Positions 24,280 through 36,189 of a DNA stretch of 64,000 bases are shown here, one piece after another. Below the pieces are notes generated by a model that saw only the letters and a list, made by a program, of their open reading frames with translations, was not told the origin of the DNA and did not search any database. This DNA comes from Nepenthes gracilis. Its lineage: Eukaryota > Streptophyta > Magnoliopsida > Caryophyllales > Nepenthaceae. A program made the position numbers and the translations under genes. Numbering within the stretch: the first letter of the stretch is position 1; each line of letters starts with the position of its first letter. The stretch is from positions 11,027,501 to 11,091,500 of the forward strand of contig BSYO01000033.1 in the NCBI GenBank assembly GCA_033239525.1, in the 5' to 3' direction.

Positions 24280-24990
24280 ATATATGAATGAAAACTCTTC
24301 TTTCTTGTGGCATAAAAGATCGGGTCATATATCTAAAGATCGTATGAAAAGGTTGGTAAATGAAAGAATCTTACCTAACCTTGATTTTTTCGATCTTGAT
24401 GTATGTGTAGATTGTATTAAAGGAAAACAAACCAAACATACAAAGAAAAGTGCCACAAGAAGTTCGAACTTTTAGAGATTATCCATACGGATATTTGTGG
24501 ACCTTTTGATTCTCCGTCATTAGGAGGAGAAAAATATTTTATCACCTTTATTGATGATTTTCACGTTACGTTATATCTATTTATTGCATGAAAAATCTCG
24601 GTAGTAAATATTTTGGAAATATAATGAATCGGACAATGTCCTCGCCCTTTGCTAAGCTATTAGAAAAGCATGGCATATGTGCACAATATCTTATGCAGTG
24701 CGCCCACAACAGAATGGTGTTCTTTGACAGCGTGTCGTACATTAATGGACATGGTTAGGAGTATGCTAAGTTATTCATCTTTACCTAAATTTTTGTTGAT
24801 GGAAGCCCTTAAAAGCTGTTTTATATTCTTAACTGGTTCCTAGTAAAGCGGTTTCAAAAACTCCTTTCGAGTTATGGACTGGAAGGAAGCCCGAGTATTC
24901 AACACCTACATATTTGGGGGTGTTAGAGGTTAGAATAACTGAATCCACAAGAAAAGAAATTAGATTTCATGCTCTGTTAGTGGATACTTT
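24280..24990 (+). pseudogene. Copia integrase remnant
   Basis: GAG-pre-integrase segment FLWHKRSGHISKDRM with the zinc ligands (H, H, then CVDCIKGK), followed by IIHTDICGPFDSP and FITFIDD of the core. The block around the second catalytic Asp is missing: the sequence jumps to KHGICAQY and NGVL. It continues with FELWTGRKPE. Confidence 0.8.
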
Positions 24991-25399
24991 ATTGGTTATC
25001 CAGAGAAATCTAAAGGTATAGATTTTCTGTCCTAACCATAAAACGAGAATAATAGAAACCGATAATGCTAGATTCTTTGAGAATGGTGAAATCGATTGGG
25101 AGTGATATTTCACTGAAAATGTGGAAATAAAAAGAAATTAGGTGCAGGTCCCTATACCCATAATTTCTAAACAAACTGCTGTTCCGATTTGTTATTGAAC
25201 AACGATTGACAATTCTACACTCCATAATGAAAATGTCACCATTGAACATAATGTAGAGCAGTCCACAAAGTAGCATTAAGAAGATCTCATAGGAAAGGAG
25301 ATCTGCTATTTCAAATGACTATTTGGTTTATCTACAAGAATACGAGTATGATATAGGGACATATGATGATCCGGTTTCTTTCAACAAGCCATAGAAAGA

Positions 25400-26930
25400 A
25401 ATGATTCTTCTAAGTGGATTGATGCTATGAAAGAGGAGTTAAAATCAATGGCACATAATGAAGTTTGGGATCTTGTCGAATTGCACGAGAATGCGAATGT
25501 TGGTTGTAAATGGGTATTTAAAATCAAACGTGATTCTAAAGGCAATGTCGAGCGATATAAAGCCGAGACTTGTTGCTAAAGGTTATACTCGAAAGATGGC
25601 ATCGATTATAAAGAAACCTTTTCTCCAGTTTCCAAAAGGACTCCTTAAAATTATAATGGCATTGGTAGCACATTTTGACCTAGAGTTGCACGAATGGATG
25701 TAAAGACTACTTTTCTAAATGGAAGCTTAGATGAAGAAGTTTACATGAAACAACAACGAAGGATTCTCTATCAAAGGACAAGAGAACTTAGTTTTGCAAA
25801 TTAAAGAAATCAATATATGGACTTAAACAAGCCTCACGACAATGGTACCTTAAGTTTCATGATACCATTTTATCCTTCGGTTTTATAGAAAACACCGTTG
25901 ATCGGTGTATATACCTGAAGGTCAGTGGGAGCAAATTTGTATTTTTAGTTCTATATGTTAATGATATATTACTTAAAGTAGTGATCTTGGGTTGTTATAT
26001 GAAACTAAGGGTTATCTCTCTAAAAATTTTGATATAAAGATATGGGTGAAGCAACTTATGTGATAGGAATAGAAATATTTCAAAATAGATCACATGGATT
26101 ATTGGGGATTGTCTCGAAAGGATATATCAAGAAATTTTAGAGAGATTGAGATAGAACCTGCGGCCAGTATTGCTCCGATCCAGAAAGGTGATAAATTGAT
26201 TTAATGCAATGTCCACAAAATGAATGGGAGCGAAATCAAATGAAAGATATTCCTTATCGTCTGCCGTAGGAAGTTTAATGTATGCCTGAGACTTGCACTG
26301 GACCCGGATATAAGTTTCGCGGTTGGTATGCTCGGACGATACCAAAGCAATCCCCCGTATGGATCACTGAAAGCTATAAAGAAAGTGATGAGATACTTGC
26401 GAGGAACTAAAGATTACATGCTTACTTATAAGAAGTCCGATCATTTGGAGGTGATAGGATATTTAGATTCGACTATCTTTGGATGTTCGAGATACCGAGA
26501 AAGTCCACATCCGGATATATATTTCTTTTTCTTGGAGGAGCTATTTCATGGAAAAGTGCCAAGCAATCGGTGATTCTTTGTGTCCACGATGGCGGGACGA
26601 GTTTGTGGCATGCTTTGAAGCCATAATACATGCATTATGGCTACGGAATTTTATTTCGACTTGGAATTGTTGGACAGTATAGCCCGGGCCGTTGCAAATT
26701 TATTGTGATAATTCCACGTAGTTTTCTTCTCAGAAGAATGACAAGTATTCAAAGGTGCTAAGCATATGGAAATTAAATACCTTGCCGTTAAAAGTGAAAT
26801 TCGAAAACAAAAGTGTCGATAGAGCATATTAGCACCAAACTTATGATTGCAGATCCTTTAACTAAAGGTTTACCTCCAAAAGTATTTGTAGATCATGTTG
26901 ACAGTATGGGTCTTTATCGTTACCCATAAT
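25400..26930 (+). pseudogene. Copia reverse transcriptase / RNase H remnant
   Basis: RT begins at MKEELKSMAHNEVWDLV and runs through GCKWVFKIKRDSKGN, YKARLVAKGYTRK, DVKTTFLNGSLDEEVYMKQ and SIYGLKQASRQWYLKF. The active site reads YVNDILL instead of YVDD. The RNase H end is readable as HMEIKYLAVK, VSIEHISTKLMIADPLTKG and DHVDSMGLYR. Stops and frame changes throughout. Confidence 0.85.
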
Positions 26931-27292
26931 ATAATGATATTGCTCTGATGTTTGAGATCTCACATAATGTGTTTCTGATATATCCTGTTTATTTTATATT
27001 GTTCGAACTTAAAGATTTGGATTGATAACAGGACCAGTCTCTCACTAAGACATTATTGTTGGACCGTATGATATTTCTCATTTAAGACTTAATCATATAA
27101 TTTACAGGTGTTGTGGTACATGGAAGGAACTATGTTGCATAATGATATGGAACCGCCATGACTCGCATTTGTCGATTATTTGACTATAGTATTATGACAT
27201 ATAAACTATTAATGGATTGTAATGTTGCGCACTTAAAGTTTATTTTAATTAATTCAGATAAATATTATTGTCGTATGGGCCAAGTGGGAGAA

Positions 27293-27727
27293 TATTAGAA
27301 ATATGTCCCCATGATGAGACATATGAATTATTGATTTATTGAATTAATTAAATAATCCTATTAGTTTATATATATTTAATTATTTAGAAATTTCCTAAAA
27401 GGCATTACGCTTCAAGACATATCCTTTGATGGAAAGGATAAGGACATTTTGGTAATTTGGGAATGATCCTCTCTCCCTCTATAAAAGGAAGTCCTTGGCC
27501 ATCATTTTGGTGACATTCACATAACTTGTTTTCACAAAGTAAAGAAGGAGAAGAGAGAGAAATCATCTCGGTTCTTGAGACAAGAACAATTACGGTTGGG
27601 TATAAAAGATTAATGATCATGGATCCGAGGTATGTTTATTCACTCTTTATATATGATTGATTGTTGAAGAAATATGGTAATAAAGATCCTGTCAATCAAA
27701 GTATTATCTCACTAAAGATTTCTTACA
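27293..27727 (+). repeat. Copia 3' LTR
   Basis: Starts TATTAGAAATATG (terminal TG mutated to TA), ends TTCTTACA. TATAAAAG is at 27480-27487. Confidence 0.92.
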
Positions 27728-28074
27728 GAGTATTTTGACCCTCACAACAATTCACCAAGGTTTGGGAGAATCATGATCTACTTGAAAAAACCCGAGGTGT
27801 AGCACAATTGCAGATGGCGACTTATCAACAAAGGATTGCCAGATACTATAGCAAGAAGGTGAAAGCGTGCCAATTTGCAGTAGGAGACTTAGTATTATGA
27901 AGCATTGAAGCCACTAGCAATAATACTGACCGGAACAAGGTCTCAACTAACTGCGAGAAGTCATTTCTGCTCTCGGCTATTATTCAGAATGAAGTGTATA
28001 AATTATGCTCCCAAAATGACCGACTAGTTCCTCGGACTTAGAATGCCTCTCACATCAAAAAATACTACCAATAA

Positions 28075-28655
28075 ATGTACTTACGGATAGATAAGATTAG
28101 TTGTATCATGTGCAGTGCTTGTAAATTTTGTGACACTTTATCAATAAAATAATTATTTATTATTTGTTCATATACTTGTTTGTTATTTAATGATATTGTA
28201 TGATCTAAACTGCCCCTAAGTCAAGTAAAATTCGTTCATCTACCCCTGGAGCCACACTTAATAGTTAATAAAACTCAGTCACGTAATTGAGCAGTCCAAA
28301 CAAGGTCAGATTGTTAAAACTTGGTTTCAGAGCCAAGCGGTCCTAATGAGGCCGAATGTTAAAAAACTTAGGGGGCTTCCTTAAAATATGCATGCAAAGA
28401 CCTTCGAAGTAATATCATCAATTAAACATGGTCTAAAAAATTAAGTTAAACACATAAGAGTTTTGATACCCTTCAATTCATCCGAGAGACAGAGGCCATG
28501 TGTGGACAATGACTTAAGTAATATTAAGTGCCCGACATTTAATATATAGTGTCCGGCCAACTTATATATATCTGTGTGTGTGTGTGTGTGTGAGCAACTA
28601 AGAGGGAGAGAAAAAATCCTTCACACAATAAGATAAAAATTTTGTCATTTTATTA
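28075..28655 (+). other. Element A sequence after pol
   Basis: No coding segment on the sense strand. A short (TG)n run is at about 28572-28592. This is the variable region that lies between pol and the antisense gene in Tat elements. Confidence 0.5.
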
Positions 28656-28658
28656 CAA

Positions 28659-28659
<1 letters not shown>

Positions 28660-28722
<63 letters not shown>
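28660..28722. repeat. (AAT)n microsatellite
   Basis: About 20 uninterrupted AAT units downstream of the element A integrase. The poly-isoleucine frame through it is an artefact. Confidence 0.95.
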
Positions 28723-28723
<1 letters not shown>

Positions 28724-29133
28724 AAGTGTTTATTTCGGAGGAGGCCGAGGCTGTGAAGTCCTCGGCAGAAGCTCCCAAGAGTCTACATCGTTTCTGGGAC
28801 GGTATAACACATCTGAGTTATGGCGAACGCCAACATTCTTAGGATGAAGTATGAAAATTAGAACACTAGGAGCCACCATTTGGATGATGTGCCGGCACAG
28901 GCCGATACCCTCTTAGTAATTACGCTCCAACATTTTTTGAATGTCATCCAGATGAATAGAAGTTCAAAGCTCACTCTCCTTCTTAAAATTTTGGTATTGA
29001 AGGAGGGCGTACTTCTACTTTATATCAGATAGCTTGCACTCAATGTGGGAAATACGCTTCCCTAAAGCCAAGAACTTCTCTTTTTCAATATAATTATGAG
29101 CCAGGAGGTCGATAGTGCAGGTAAGACGATGGG

Positions 29134-30686
29134 TCATTTCTTAAAGCTGCAAAGAAAAAAGAACAAACTAGTGACTATGAAAAAAGCAATTAAAGTATTA
29201 AGGAAGGGTTTGGTCAGTACCTCAGAAATAGAAAAGCTCTCTAAATGAGCATCACTTGTAGGGACCTCCAATGCCTCCTGGACCGTGGGCTCTAAGGGCT
29301 CTGCACCAGCTACCTCTGCCACCTCATGGACTCTTCCAGTAATAACACCCTCCGTGGCCTCAGGTACTGAGGGATTGAAACCAGATGTTTTGGCTACTGC
29401 TTCAGGAGCTATTTTCGAATCTGCCTCGGACATGGGACACTCCAAGAAAGGCACGTCTACCACCACGACTTACGCCTTGGCCTCTTCTTCAGGCTCAGCC
29501 TCGAGTGCTAGGGGCTCGGGAGAATTCACCTCTACAATTTTAGCATGTAGCTCTGAAGTGATCACCTCAATGATGCTGGCCACCTAAAACTTAATTAGTG
29601 GCATCTCCTCGACCTCACCAAACTGAGTTTCACTAATCCAAGATGTACCCTCAATAAAGTTAGTAAAGATGTCAGGTAGGGATCCCTCGCACAGCGATGG
29701 CAAAATGGCCGGCACCCCATATGAAGTAAGCGTTGGGTAGAGATCGGCATGTCTTCAACTCCAGCCTCAGTAGCAAACTCTGTGGGCTGACAACTTTGCT
29801 GAGCCGACAGCCCACAGAGGCCTGGGCCAGGGAAAACGTAGAAGATGGGTCCACTCTGACCAACAACCCTTTCCTTCTTACTAGCTGATCTATGGTGGCT
29901 TCGTCATTAGAGTAGGACGGGACCAATGTCTCCTTGGGCATGGGCGCTTGGGCCGATGGATCTTTTATTTGAAGAGATTTTGCCTTCCTCTTATACTTCC
30001 TTTTATAGATCGACGGTGCTGGAGGAGCGTCCAACCCCTCCAATACAGGCTCCCATTTGGCCAGAATAAGGGACTCAGCTAGCAGCTATCAGTTCTTCTT
30101 ATTTTTATTAAATGAGCCAGCCATTTGAGAAGATTTGTCAACGCCTTAATCGACTCCTCATGCTCCATTATTTCAGAATGAAAAAATGAAGAGACTCGAC
30201 CACATTGATTGGAGAGCTCCCATCCAGACGACGCCGCCAAGTAAAAGAACCGGTCCTTCTATCTATTCATTGAGTCAGAGTTTTCCCTACTCAACTCAAA
30301 ATCAGGCCGTGAAGAGACTGTAATCTAGTCTGCTCCATAATGGAAACGAAGAATAACTTTTACGGCCATGGTGTCAAATAGCAGGCCGTGAATGTGGGCA
30401 AAAATGCACAAAGAATCGATATACCTTACTGCGTTTGGCTATAATCTAGCGACCGAAACGTGGAGGTCCACTATTATTCTATATAGTTTCGACCCCAGAG
30501 GAAACGGAGACCACCTTTCAGATGGGCCTCGTAGACGATGATGTAGCCCTCCGGTGGAGAAGGGGTTCAACCACTGACTCCAGGCAGGAGGTATATCAGC
30601 GAATTCAGAATCCTATATCGAGCTCGAAGATAGTCAACGCTACCGGAGATGAGAATCGATTGAATGTCGTTGACGCCAGGAGCTAT
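29134..30686 (-). pseudogene. Element A antisense gene remnant (Transposase_28-like)
   Basis: Decayed reading frame on the strand opposite to gag-pol. From 30686 it reads IAPGVNDI (start ATG changed to ATA), LRARYRILNSL, a stop, then PSPPEGYIIVYEAHLKGGLRF, of which 20 residues or fewer are contiguous in any one motif quoted here. These align position by position with the antisense frame of element C. Further on, open stretches at 30043-29672 (basic, KRKYKRKAK) and 29466-29134 (acidic, low complexity) match the charged middle region of such proteins. Function unknown. Confidence 0.7.
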
Positions 30687-31167
30687 TGAGAAGAAGAGTT
30701 TTCAATGACGAAGAAGACGGCGAGAGAAATTTTGAATGTGAAGAAGAAAACAAAGGGTTTAAAAGTATGGAATGAAAATTTTGAAACCTATTTATAGACG
30801 TAGCACCCTGGTCAAAATAACGCTGTTGAGTTTGAAATTCAAAAGACGTGCCTCATCATGACGGTGATACGTGTCGGCATCCCATCAACTCTGCTGCAAG
30901 TCAAATCGCCCGAATTCAGTAATGATGACTTGTGCATTTCCAAGAATGACATAGGATTTGAAGAAGCTTGCATTTAATGCAGTTGTTGATGGCTCGAATA
31001 AAGACCGTCGGGTTAATAACTCTCGTTTGATGAAGCCCTTTGAGCTGAAAGTCCTTGTCCAGCTAGCAAGCAAAGCCCATAGAACTAAGAGCATGGGTTC
31101 GAACAAATGATTGCCCTCAGATATCATACCAGAAGACTGAATTTCAGGCCTTCGGCATGAGGGTTCG

Positions 31168-31828
31168 TGATGAGTATTGTTATCGATGGCCCAAGAGGGG
31201 AATTTTGCAATTGGATCATCAATCCATAAAATGTATGCATAAAATGGCCGAATGTATGCATCCAAAGACTTTATTTGAGCAGTTAGCTCTTTGGATAAAG
31301 ACGGAATCAATGGCCGAGTAGTTTTCCATTTCTTATCTTGATGTAACAGCCCCAGATATCGGTTGGAACCACCAATTGAACAAAACCCTATCCATCCTAC
31401 AGTTTCCTGGGCGATTGACAGAAGAAGTCATCCACCCTCTAACCTTTATAAAAACCTCTCCTTTCTAATAGGAAAAGAGGTCAAGACTAAAAAATAAATC
31501 AAAGGCAAACTAAGACGCCTAGAGCGTATGTTCTTTCTCTCTCTCTCTTTGAAACTAAGACACTTTTATAAAAGTGTAAACTCCCAAATAGTAAATATTT
31601 TTATGGATACTTGAACTTACATCCTCTCTTTTTCCTCTCTTCAAAAAAGGATACCGATTTGAGCGTCAAAAAATATACCGATAAATAAATCTCACCAAAT
31701 TCTTTGACCATATTTCGTGCTACAGAGGATTCAGATTAAGGATATACGAAAATTGAACCCCCTTCAAGCCTGACGGACACAACTTGGCTCCCTAATTCGT
31801 ATTATAATCCGGATCCTTAGACGCATCA
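31168..31828 (+). repeat. Element A 3' LTR
   Basis: 661 bp, starting TGATGAGTATTG and ending ACGCATCA directly before the GAAGT target duplication. Many substitutions against the 5' copy are visible by eye, a large share of them C/T and G/A, which fits an old, methylated insertion. Confidence 0.92.
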
Positions 31829-31833
31829 GAAGT

Positions 31834-32400
31834 CTTTATTTTTTTTAAAAAAGAGAGAGATTTATTCAATCCTTTTTAATTGTAATTGTTTAATTAATAT
31901 TAAATAATTATTTTTTAAAAAAAATTAAGTAGCCTTTTTTTAAATAAAATAATATAACTAGTTTGATCAATATTGGACAATTATGATTATGAAAGGATTA
32001 ACTAACTCCTCTTTTAGATGAAAAGAAAAATATAGCCCTACTTTTTTTTAATGTATAAGATTTAAAAAATCTAATCACTATAATTTAAATATTATACAAT
32101 CTAAATATTTATTATTATTATTTTTTTAATATTGAATTTGATATTAATTTATACAATATATAATATTTGGGTCTGTGTTTTGATTAAAAATAGTACACAC
32201 AAACTCAATCCGGCCATAATTACAAAATTTTGAATTTTATCCAAGCACAAACGGATCAATTATGTTAGTTCTAATCCTGAATTAAAATTTAATAATCAAT
32301 ATTTAAAAATAAAAAAATACTTAAAATATTTTTCTAATTTAATTTTTATAATATTAATATTTATTAAATATTAAATTAAATAGTAAAGAAATAATAAAAA
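31834..32400. other. AT-rich spacer between elements A and B
   Basis: Very AT-rich with homopolymer runs. It is what is left of the original DNA between the GAAGT and TAACT target sites. No gene seen. Confidence 0.7.
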
Positions 32401-32405
32401 TAACT

Positions 32406-33769
32406 TGATGGGTACACCAATAATGGGCTGGCTAAAGAAAAGTCAACAATAAGCCCATTAAGGCCGTCAACGTTTCTAACGGCCCATAAGAGGATGGGCC
32501 TATAGAATCGAGAGCTGGGGCCGGTCAACATCGGCGTTGACCGTCAGGCAGCAACCTCTCTCACAAGCGGTCAACTGAGAGGCGACTGGGGCCATTGGGC
32601 CTTCAAGCTTTGCAACACTAATGGGCCTATTCCATGTGCCCATGCCCCATCACTTGGCGCGCCCGCACTCTTCGTTCTCCACGAAGAGGCCAATGGCGAC
32701 AGTCAACTCGGATGTTGACCGTCTGCTCCCTACATACATACCAGGCCCAAACGAGGCCCTTTCTACAAGAATGGGGCTGACTCACCTGTGCCCATAGCCC
32801 AAATGGAGTCCAACGACGGACGCCTTCCATGAGGGCGCCAACACTCACGCGAGCGGTCAACCCCAGGGTTGGCCGTCCGCTTCTCTACACATTGGGCCCC
32901 AAAAGCTTTCTAACAAGACTTGGGCTGAACCCGTTTAGGCCCACCTCGATCATAATAAAGCCAGCCCACGATCTTCCAAGGATATTCCACGGTCTTAAAG
33001 GGAATATCGGCAAGATTAGCGCCCTTCAAATAACGTGGCGCCGAGATCCTTCCAACTCCTTGCTAGCGAGGAACCTCAATGACAAGGAAAGAAGTTAACT
33101 TGAAAAGTGGTTGGCTGCCTCGAAGGAAACAATCCACCACAATCGGGCAACGAGCACGGCCTCCCGGAAAAAAGGCCGGCCACGTATCACAATGGGGATG
33201 ATTCCTTCCAAAGAAGGAAGATCACCATCTTTGCCATAAAAGAGGCCACCGGATCCAAAGATCCGGGGGACGCTCTCTTGAATGCTCACATTGACGCTTT
33301 CTGGAGGATTCTGACGGAAAAACTCTCTCTTTGAAACACTTGCATACTGGAGACTTTTTCTTCAAGCAACGACAGAGACAGAAAACCCTAAGTGCTCTGA
33401 GAAACAACTTGATTCTCGGCCAAACCCAAAACACTTTCACACGCCCAACTCCAAGGCAACGAACGAGTCCTTACACGTTCTCTTGCCTTCCCACCATCCA
33501 GATACGAGAGAGGGCTGGCGCCATTCTGATATCTAGAGCAAGACACTCCTCTCCTCCCTTTCATCGCTTTCTCTTACTTTCAGTTTCTTCCATTGAAGGT
33601 GATTCACGACTGAAGCGTAGGAGAGTTATCGGTGGGATTACATCCCGCCGTTAACGCTGACCTCTCGTTTGTTTAGTGGTGTGCAGGATTTGTGCTCAGT
33701 GAACGGAGCCGGTTCAAACCATCCAGAAGAGATCCGAATCCGTTCAAAGCCAGATCCAGGCACGCATCA
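32406..33769 (+). repeat. Element B 5' LTR (long form)
   Basis: 1364 bp. Contains about 680 bp (32728-33410) absent from the 3' LTR. Rich in GGTCAAC / GTTGACC words, several arranged as inverted pairs, for example the perfect palindrome arms at 32523-32542 separated by six bases. Confidence 0.9.
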
Positions 33770-33788
33770 TTGGCGCCGTCTGTGGGAA
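33770..33788 (+). other. Element B primer-binding site
   Basis: TTGGCGCCGTCTGTGGGAA starts at the base after the LTR. The same site follows the LTR of element C. Confidence 0.85.
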
Positions 33789-33853
33789 TCGCTTACAAAA
33801 AGCCTACCACCAAGAATCTGCAAAAACTCTCTCTGTCACCTACCGCTGCAACA

Positions 33854-35560
33854 ATGGTGAACACGAGAGCGCAGGCTAGCGACCCCGCTAGAGACACTGC
33901 TATCCCGACCCGGGGCCATGCTGACGTCCCGGTCAACGGGGCCACAAAGCGGCGTTCAACCGCCTTACATCCAAAGAATCGGTGGGAGCAGATCGAGGCT
34001 AACAATCGCCCGCTTCAATGCTTTGTGAGCGAAGGAGCAAATAACAACAAGCTGCTCCACCAGTGATTCCCCGCTCCCGCTGCCAAGAAAGGTGGCCGAG
34101 GAAGAAGAACCCGGCCAAGAGGCCCGGAAAATCATGCACAATTTGGGTCCAAGATCCTCCCACGTTCTGGCCGTAACGAGGCCAATGGAACGCTGCGGGA
34201 GCACTTCCCGACAGAGCCCGTAACGGAGAAATCCTAGATACTCTCGGGCGGAAGACCACCGCACATCCAGAGAGCGAGTCTCGAGGCTGCCGAGATCCAC
34301 AGAGGCGGCAGCCTCGATCGGGCTGCTGAAAACAAAGACGGAGTTGAGGAATTTCCCTCGACTCAAGAGATCCGCAAACGCCACTCGTGCCGATCCGCGA
34401 GTAGACCAAATCCGGAACCACGTGTTCCCGGAATGACTAGCGCGCCATCGACTTGGACAGTCACCCTTCACCGCTGAGATCCTTTGAACCGCCCACCGCT
34501 GTAGTCCAAGTTTAAGATGCTGCCCTTGACTTCAGATGATGGGGGGTGATCCGGTTGACCACCTGGATCACTTCCCGCACTCCATCTCGAGTCTACAAGG
34601 GCTAGAAGACCTCGGCCCGATGTCTTGTGTTTCCACCGACCCTCGAAGGGAGACGCCAGATCTCGGTTCCACCATCTCCCTTCAGTTCTCGCTGCCAGCC
34701 TTCCGTGAACTCACGGACCTCTTCCGGCTCAAGATGCATCGAGCCGACGGGGAGAGAAAACAGCCATGGCACCTCTCCCACATAAAGCGGCGGGAGAGAA
34801 CCCACGGCGCTTCTGGATCGCTTAGTGGTTTGAGGCCAAAAGGATTCCCAGGATCCACCGAGGAGATGAAGTTGGGCGGCTTCATCTCGGGCCACGACTT
34901 ACGGTGACTTTTTCAAGCACCTTGCCCACAAAAATCCTCAGACTTTCCGCGAGGCGGAATCCATCACCAGGGCCTATGCTGCTGCAGAAGAGGCCAACGA
35001 GGCAAAACGTCTGGAGCAAAGCGGATCAGCCTCGACCATTCCCTGGTGATGGGAAAAGAAAGTTTGCTGGCGGAGAACATCCCCGCCAAAAACAGCACCG
35101 GACTGGGCCCTCGGAACGCAGAGACAACGGGCCCACCACCTTCACACCCTTGACGGACACGCGCTCCAATGTTCTGGTAGATCCGTGGGGAGAAGTTCCT
35201 GAAGTGGCCAAAAACGCTGAAGAAGGACTCGGAAATCAGTCCAAGTACTGTGACTTCCACCGCTCTGCTGGCCACTCAACCGAAGACTACAAGACCCTGC
35301 AGAGGGAAAATAGAAGATCTGATTCGCAGGGGACACCTTACTCGGTTCGTCAAGGGACCTGGACAGAACCAGGCAAGGCGATGAAGAGGGCGGAGCGAGA
35401 CGCCTCCCGGAACCGACCAAGGCAGAGTAGTCAATATGATCACCACCGACTGCCGCCAGAGCCCGGGAAGACAAAGAAGGAGCAAAGCAGGCCAGGAGGA
35501 AGAAGCGGTAGCGTAGTAGATAACATCATTAGCTTTAGTGATCATGGACTCGAATCATGT
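33854..35560 (+). pseudogene. Element B gag, frameshifted
   Basis: Starts MVNTRAQASDPARD and stays open to 34066. The capsid core follows in other frames: DPVDHLDHF near 34550, FRELTDLF near 34700, then FREAESITRAYAAAEEANEAK near 34940-35010. The nucleic-acid-binding motif is YCDFHRSAGHSTEDYKTLQ near 35250, with Tyr in place of the final Cys ligand. At least three frame changes separate these pieces, so no full Gag is encoded. Confidence 0.8.
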
Positions 35561-35604
35561 AATCTCCCCCATGCCGACCCTCTTGTAATTTACTTTCGTT
35601 TGAG

Positions 35605-36177
35605 ATGGTACTGGACTACCAGCTGAAACGGGTCTTTATTGATAATGGTAGCTCGAAGGACTTGCTTTATTTGGATGCGTTCTTTAGATTAGGCCTAAAA
35701 AAGAACCAACTAAAACCTGCGGAAGGACCTTTGTACGGCCTTGACAACGAACCGGTGCCCGTCCAAGGGACAATCCAATTGGAAGTCACCCTGGGCACCT
35801 ACCCAAAACAAATAAGTCGAATGCTAACCTTTCTAGTGGTTGACACGCCCTCTGTGTACAACGCGATACTAGGCGGGCACCGTGCCTGCGGCGTTTTGAG
35901 GCGATCACGTCATTCCACACATCCGAAAATAAAATTCCCAACACCCTACGGCGTTGGAGAAGTCGAGGAGATCAGGTCAGCGCGGACTGTATACGGCCTG
36001 AGACGCCCCGTGGTGGCGACCTGCCTTGGCGGTGGGAGAACTCGACCATCGGGACTAGACCCACCACGCGGCGCGCGGCTGGGTGAAGCCCGGACCGGGT
36101 TCCACTGGACCCGGGGGAACCGGATAAGTGTGTCCAGATTGGCGGCTCACTCACCGGGCCACTACGTGATGAACTAA
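35605..36177 (+). pseudogene. Element B aspartic protease
   Basis: Protease segment of the polyprotein with the Tat-type active site VFIDNGSSKDLLYLD. It continues through GLDNEPVPVQG, ISRMLTFLVVDTPSVYNAILGG and IKFPTPYGVGEV. Asn follows the catalytic Asp, which is usual for this lineage (DNGSS rather than DTGSS). Downstream the frame runs into degenerate sequence before the RT. It was part of a polyprotein, so the nominal Met at 35605 is not a start. Confidence 0.85.
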
Positions 36178-36189
36178 TCGCGTTTCTAC

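Larger units (their letters stand above)
21135..27727 (+). mobile_element. Ty1/copia retrotransposon nested in element A
   Basis: A 6.6-kb element with direct LTRs (429 and 435 bp), a perfect target duplication GAGTA (21130-21134 and 27728-27732), a tRNA-Met-type primer site TGGTATCAGAG after the 5' LTR and a purine tract AAGTGGGAGAA before the 3' LTR. Domain order is gag, protease region, integrase, reverse transcriptase, RNase H, the copia arrangement. No domain is intact. Many differences from functional relatives and between the two LTRs are single-base gains or losses. Confidence 0.93.
20370..28074 (+). pseudogene. Element A integrase, split by the copia insertion
   Basis: The zinc-binding part (VHLGICESHI, then CENCQVH), core pieces (GPIPVASEQRKFVI, IDYFIKWVET) and the part around the third catalytic residue (NKQVKVTN, Glu replaced by Lys) are present in shifting frames up to 21134. 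The copia element interrupts it after GTTGAGTA. At 27728 the protein resumes with the duplicated GAGTA and then FDPHNN, RIARYYSKKVKACQF and finally the stop at 28072. The same segments are contiguous in element B at 38.2-39.27 kb. Confidence 0.88.
11793..31828 (+). mobile_element. Element A: old Tat-lineage Ty3/gypsy retrotransposon
   Basis: A complete but decayed LTR retrotransposon, recognised by direct LTRs starting TGATGAGTA and ending GCATCA and by a perfect 5-bp target duplication GAAGT (11788-11792 and 31829-31833). Internal order is gag, protease, reverse transcriptase, RNase H, a second archaeal-type RNase H, integrase, then an antisense reading frame before the 3' LTR. The second RNase H and the CxxH...H...C gag knuckle point to the Tat lineage. 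Every domain is broken by stops or frameshifts. The length of 20 kb is due to two later insertions: a 3.6-kb solo LTR in the RT and a 6.6-kb copia element in the integrase. Without them the element is about 10 kb. Confidence 0.92.

Noticed and set aside
28642..28842. Poly-Ile frame
   Set aside because: Reads through an AAT microsatellite.
29285..29587. Ser/Thr/Ala-rich + strand frame in element A
   Set aside because: Complement of the acidic part of the antisense gene; low complexity reads open both ways.
34964..35545. Several long minus-strand frames over element B gag
   Set aside because: Shadows of the GC-rich sense gag; the conserved motifs are on the + strand.
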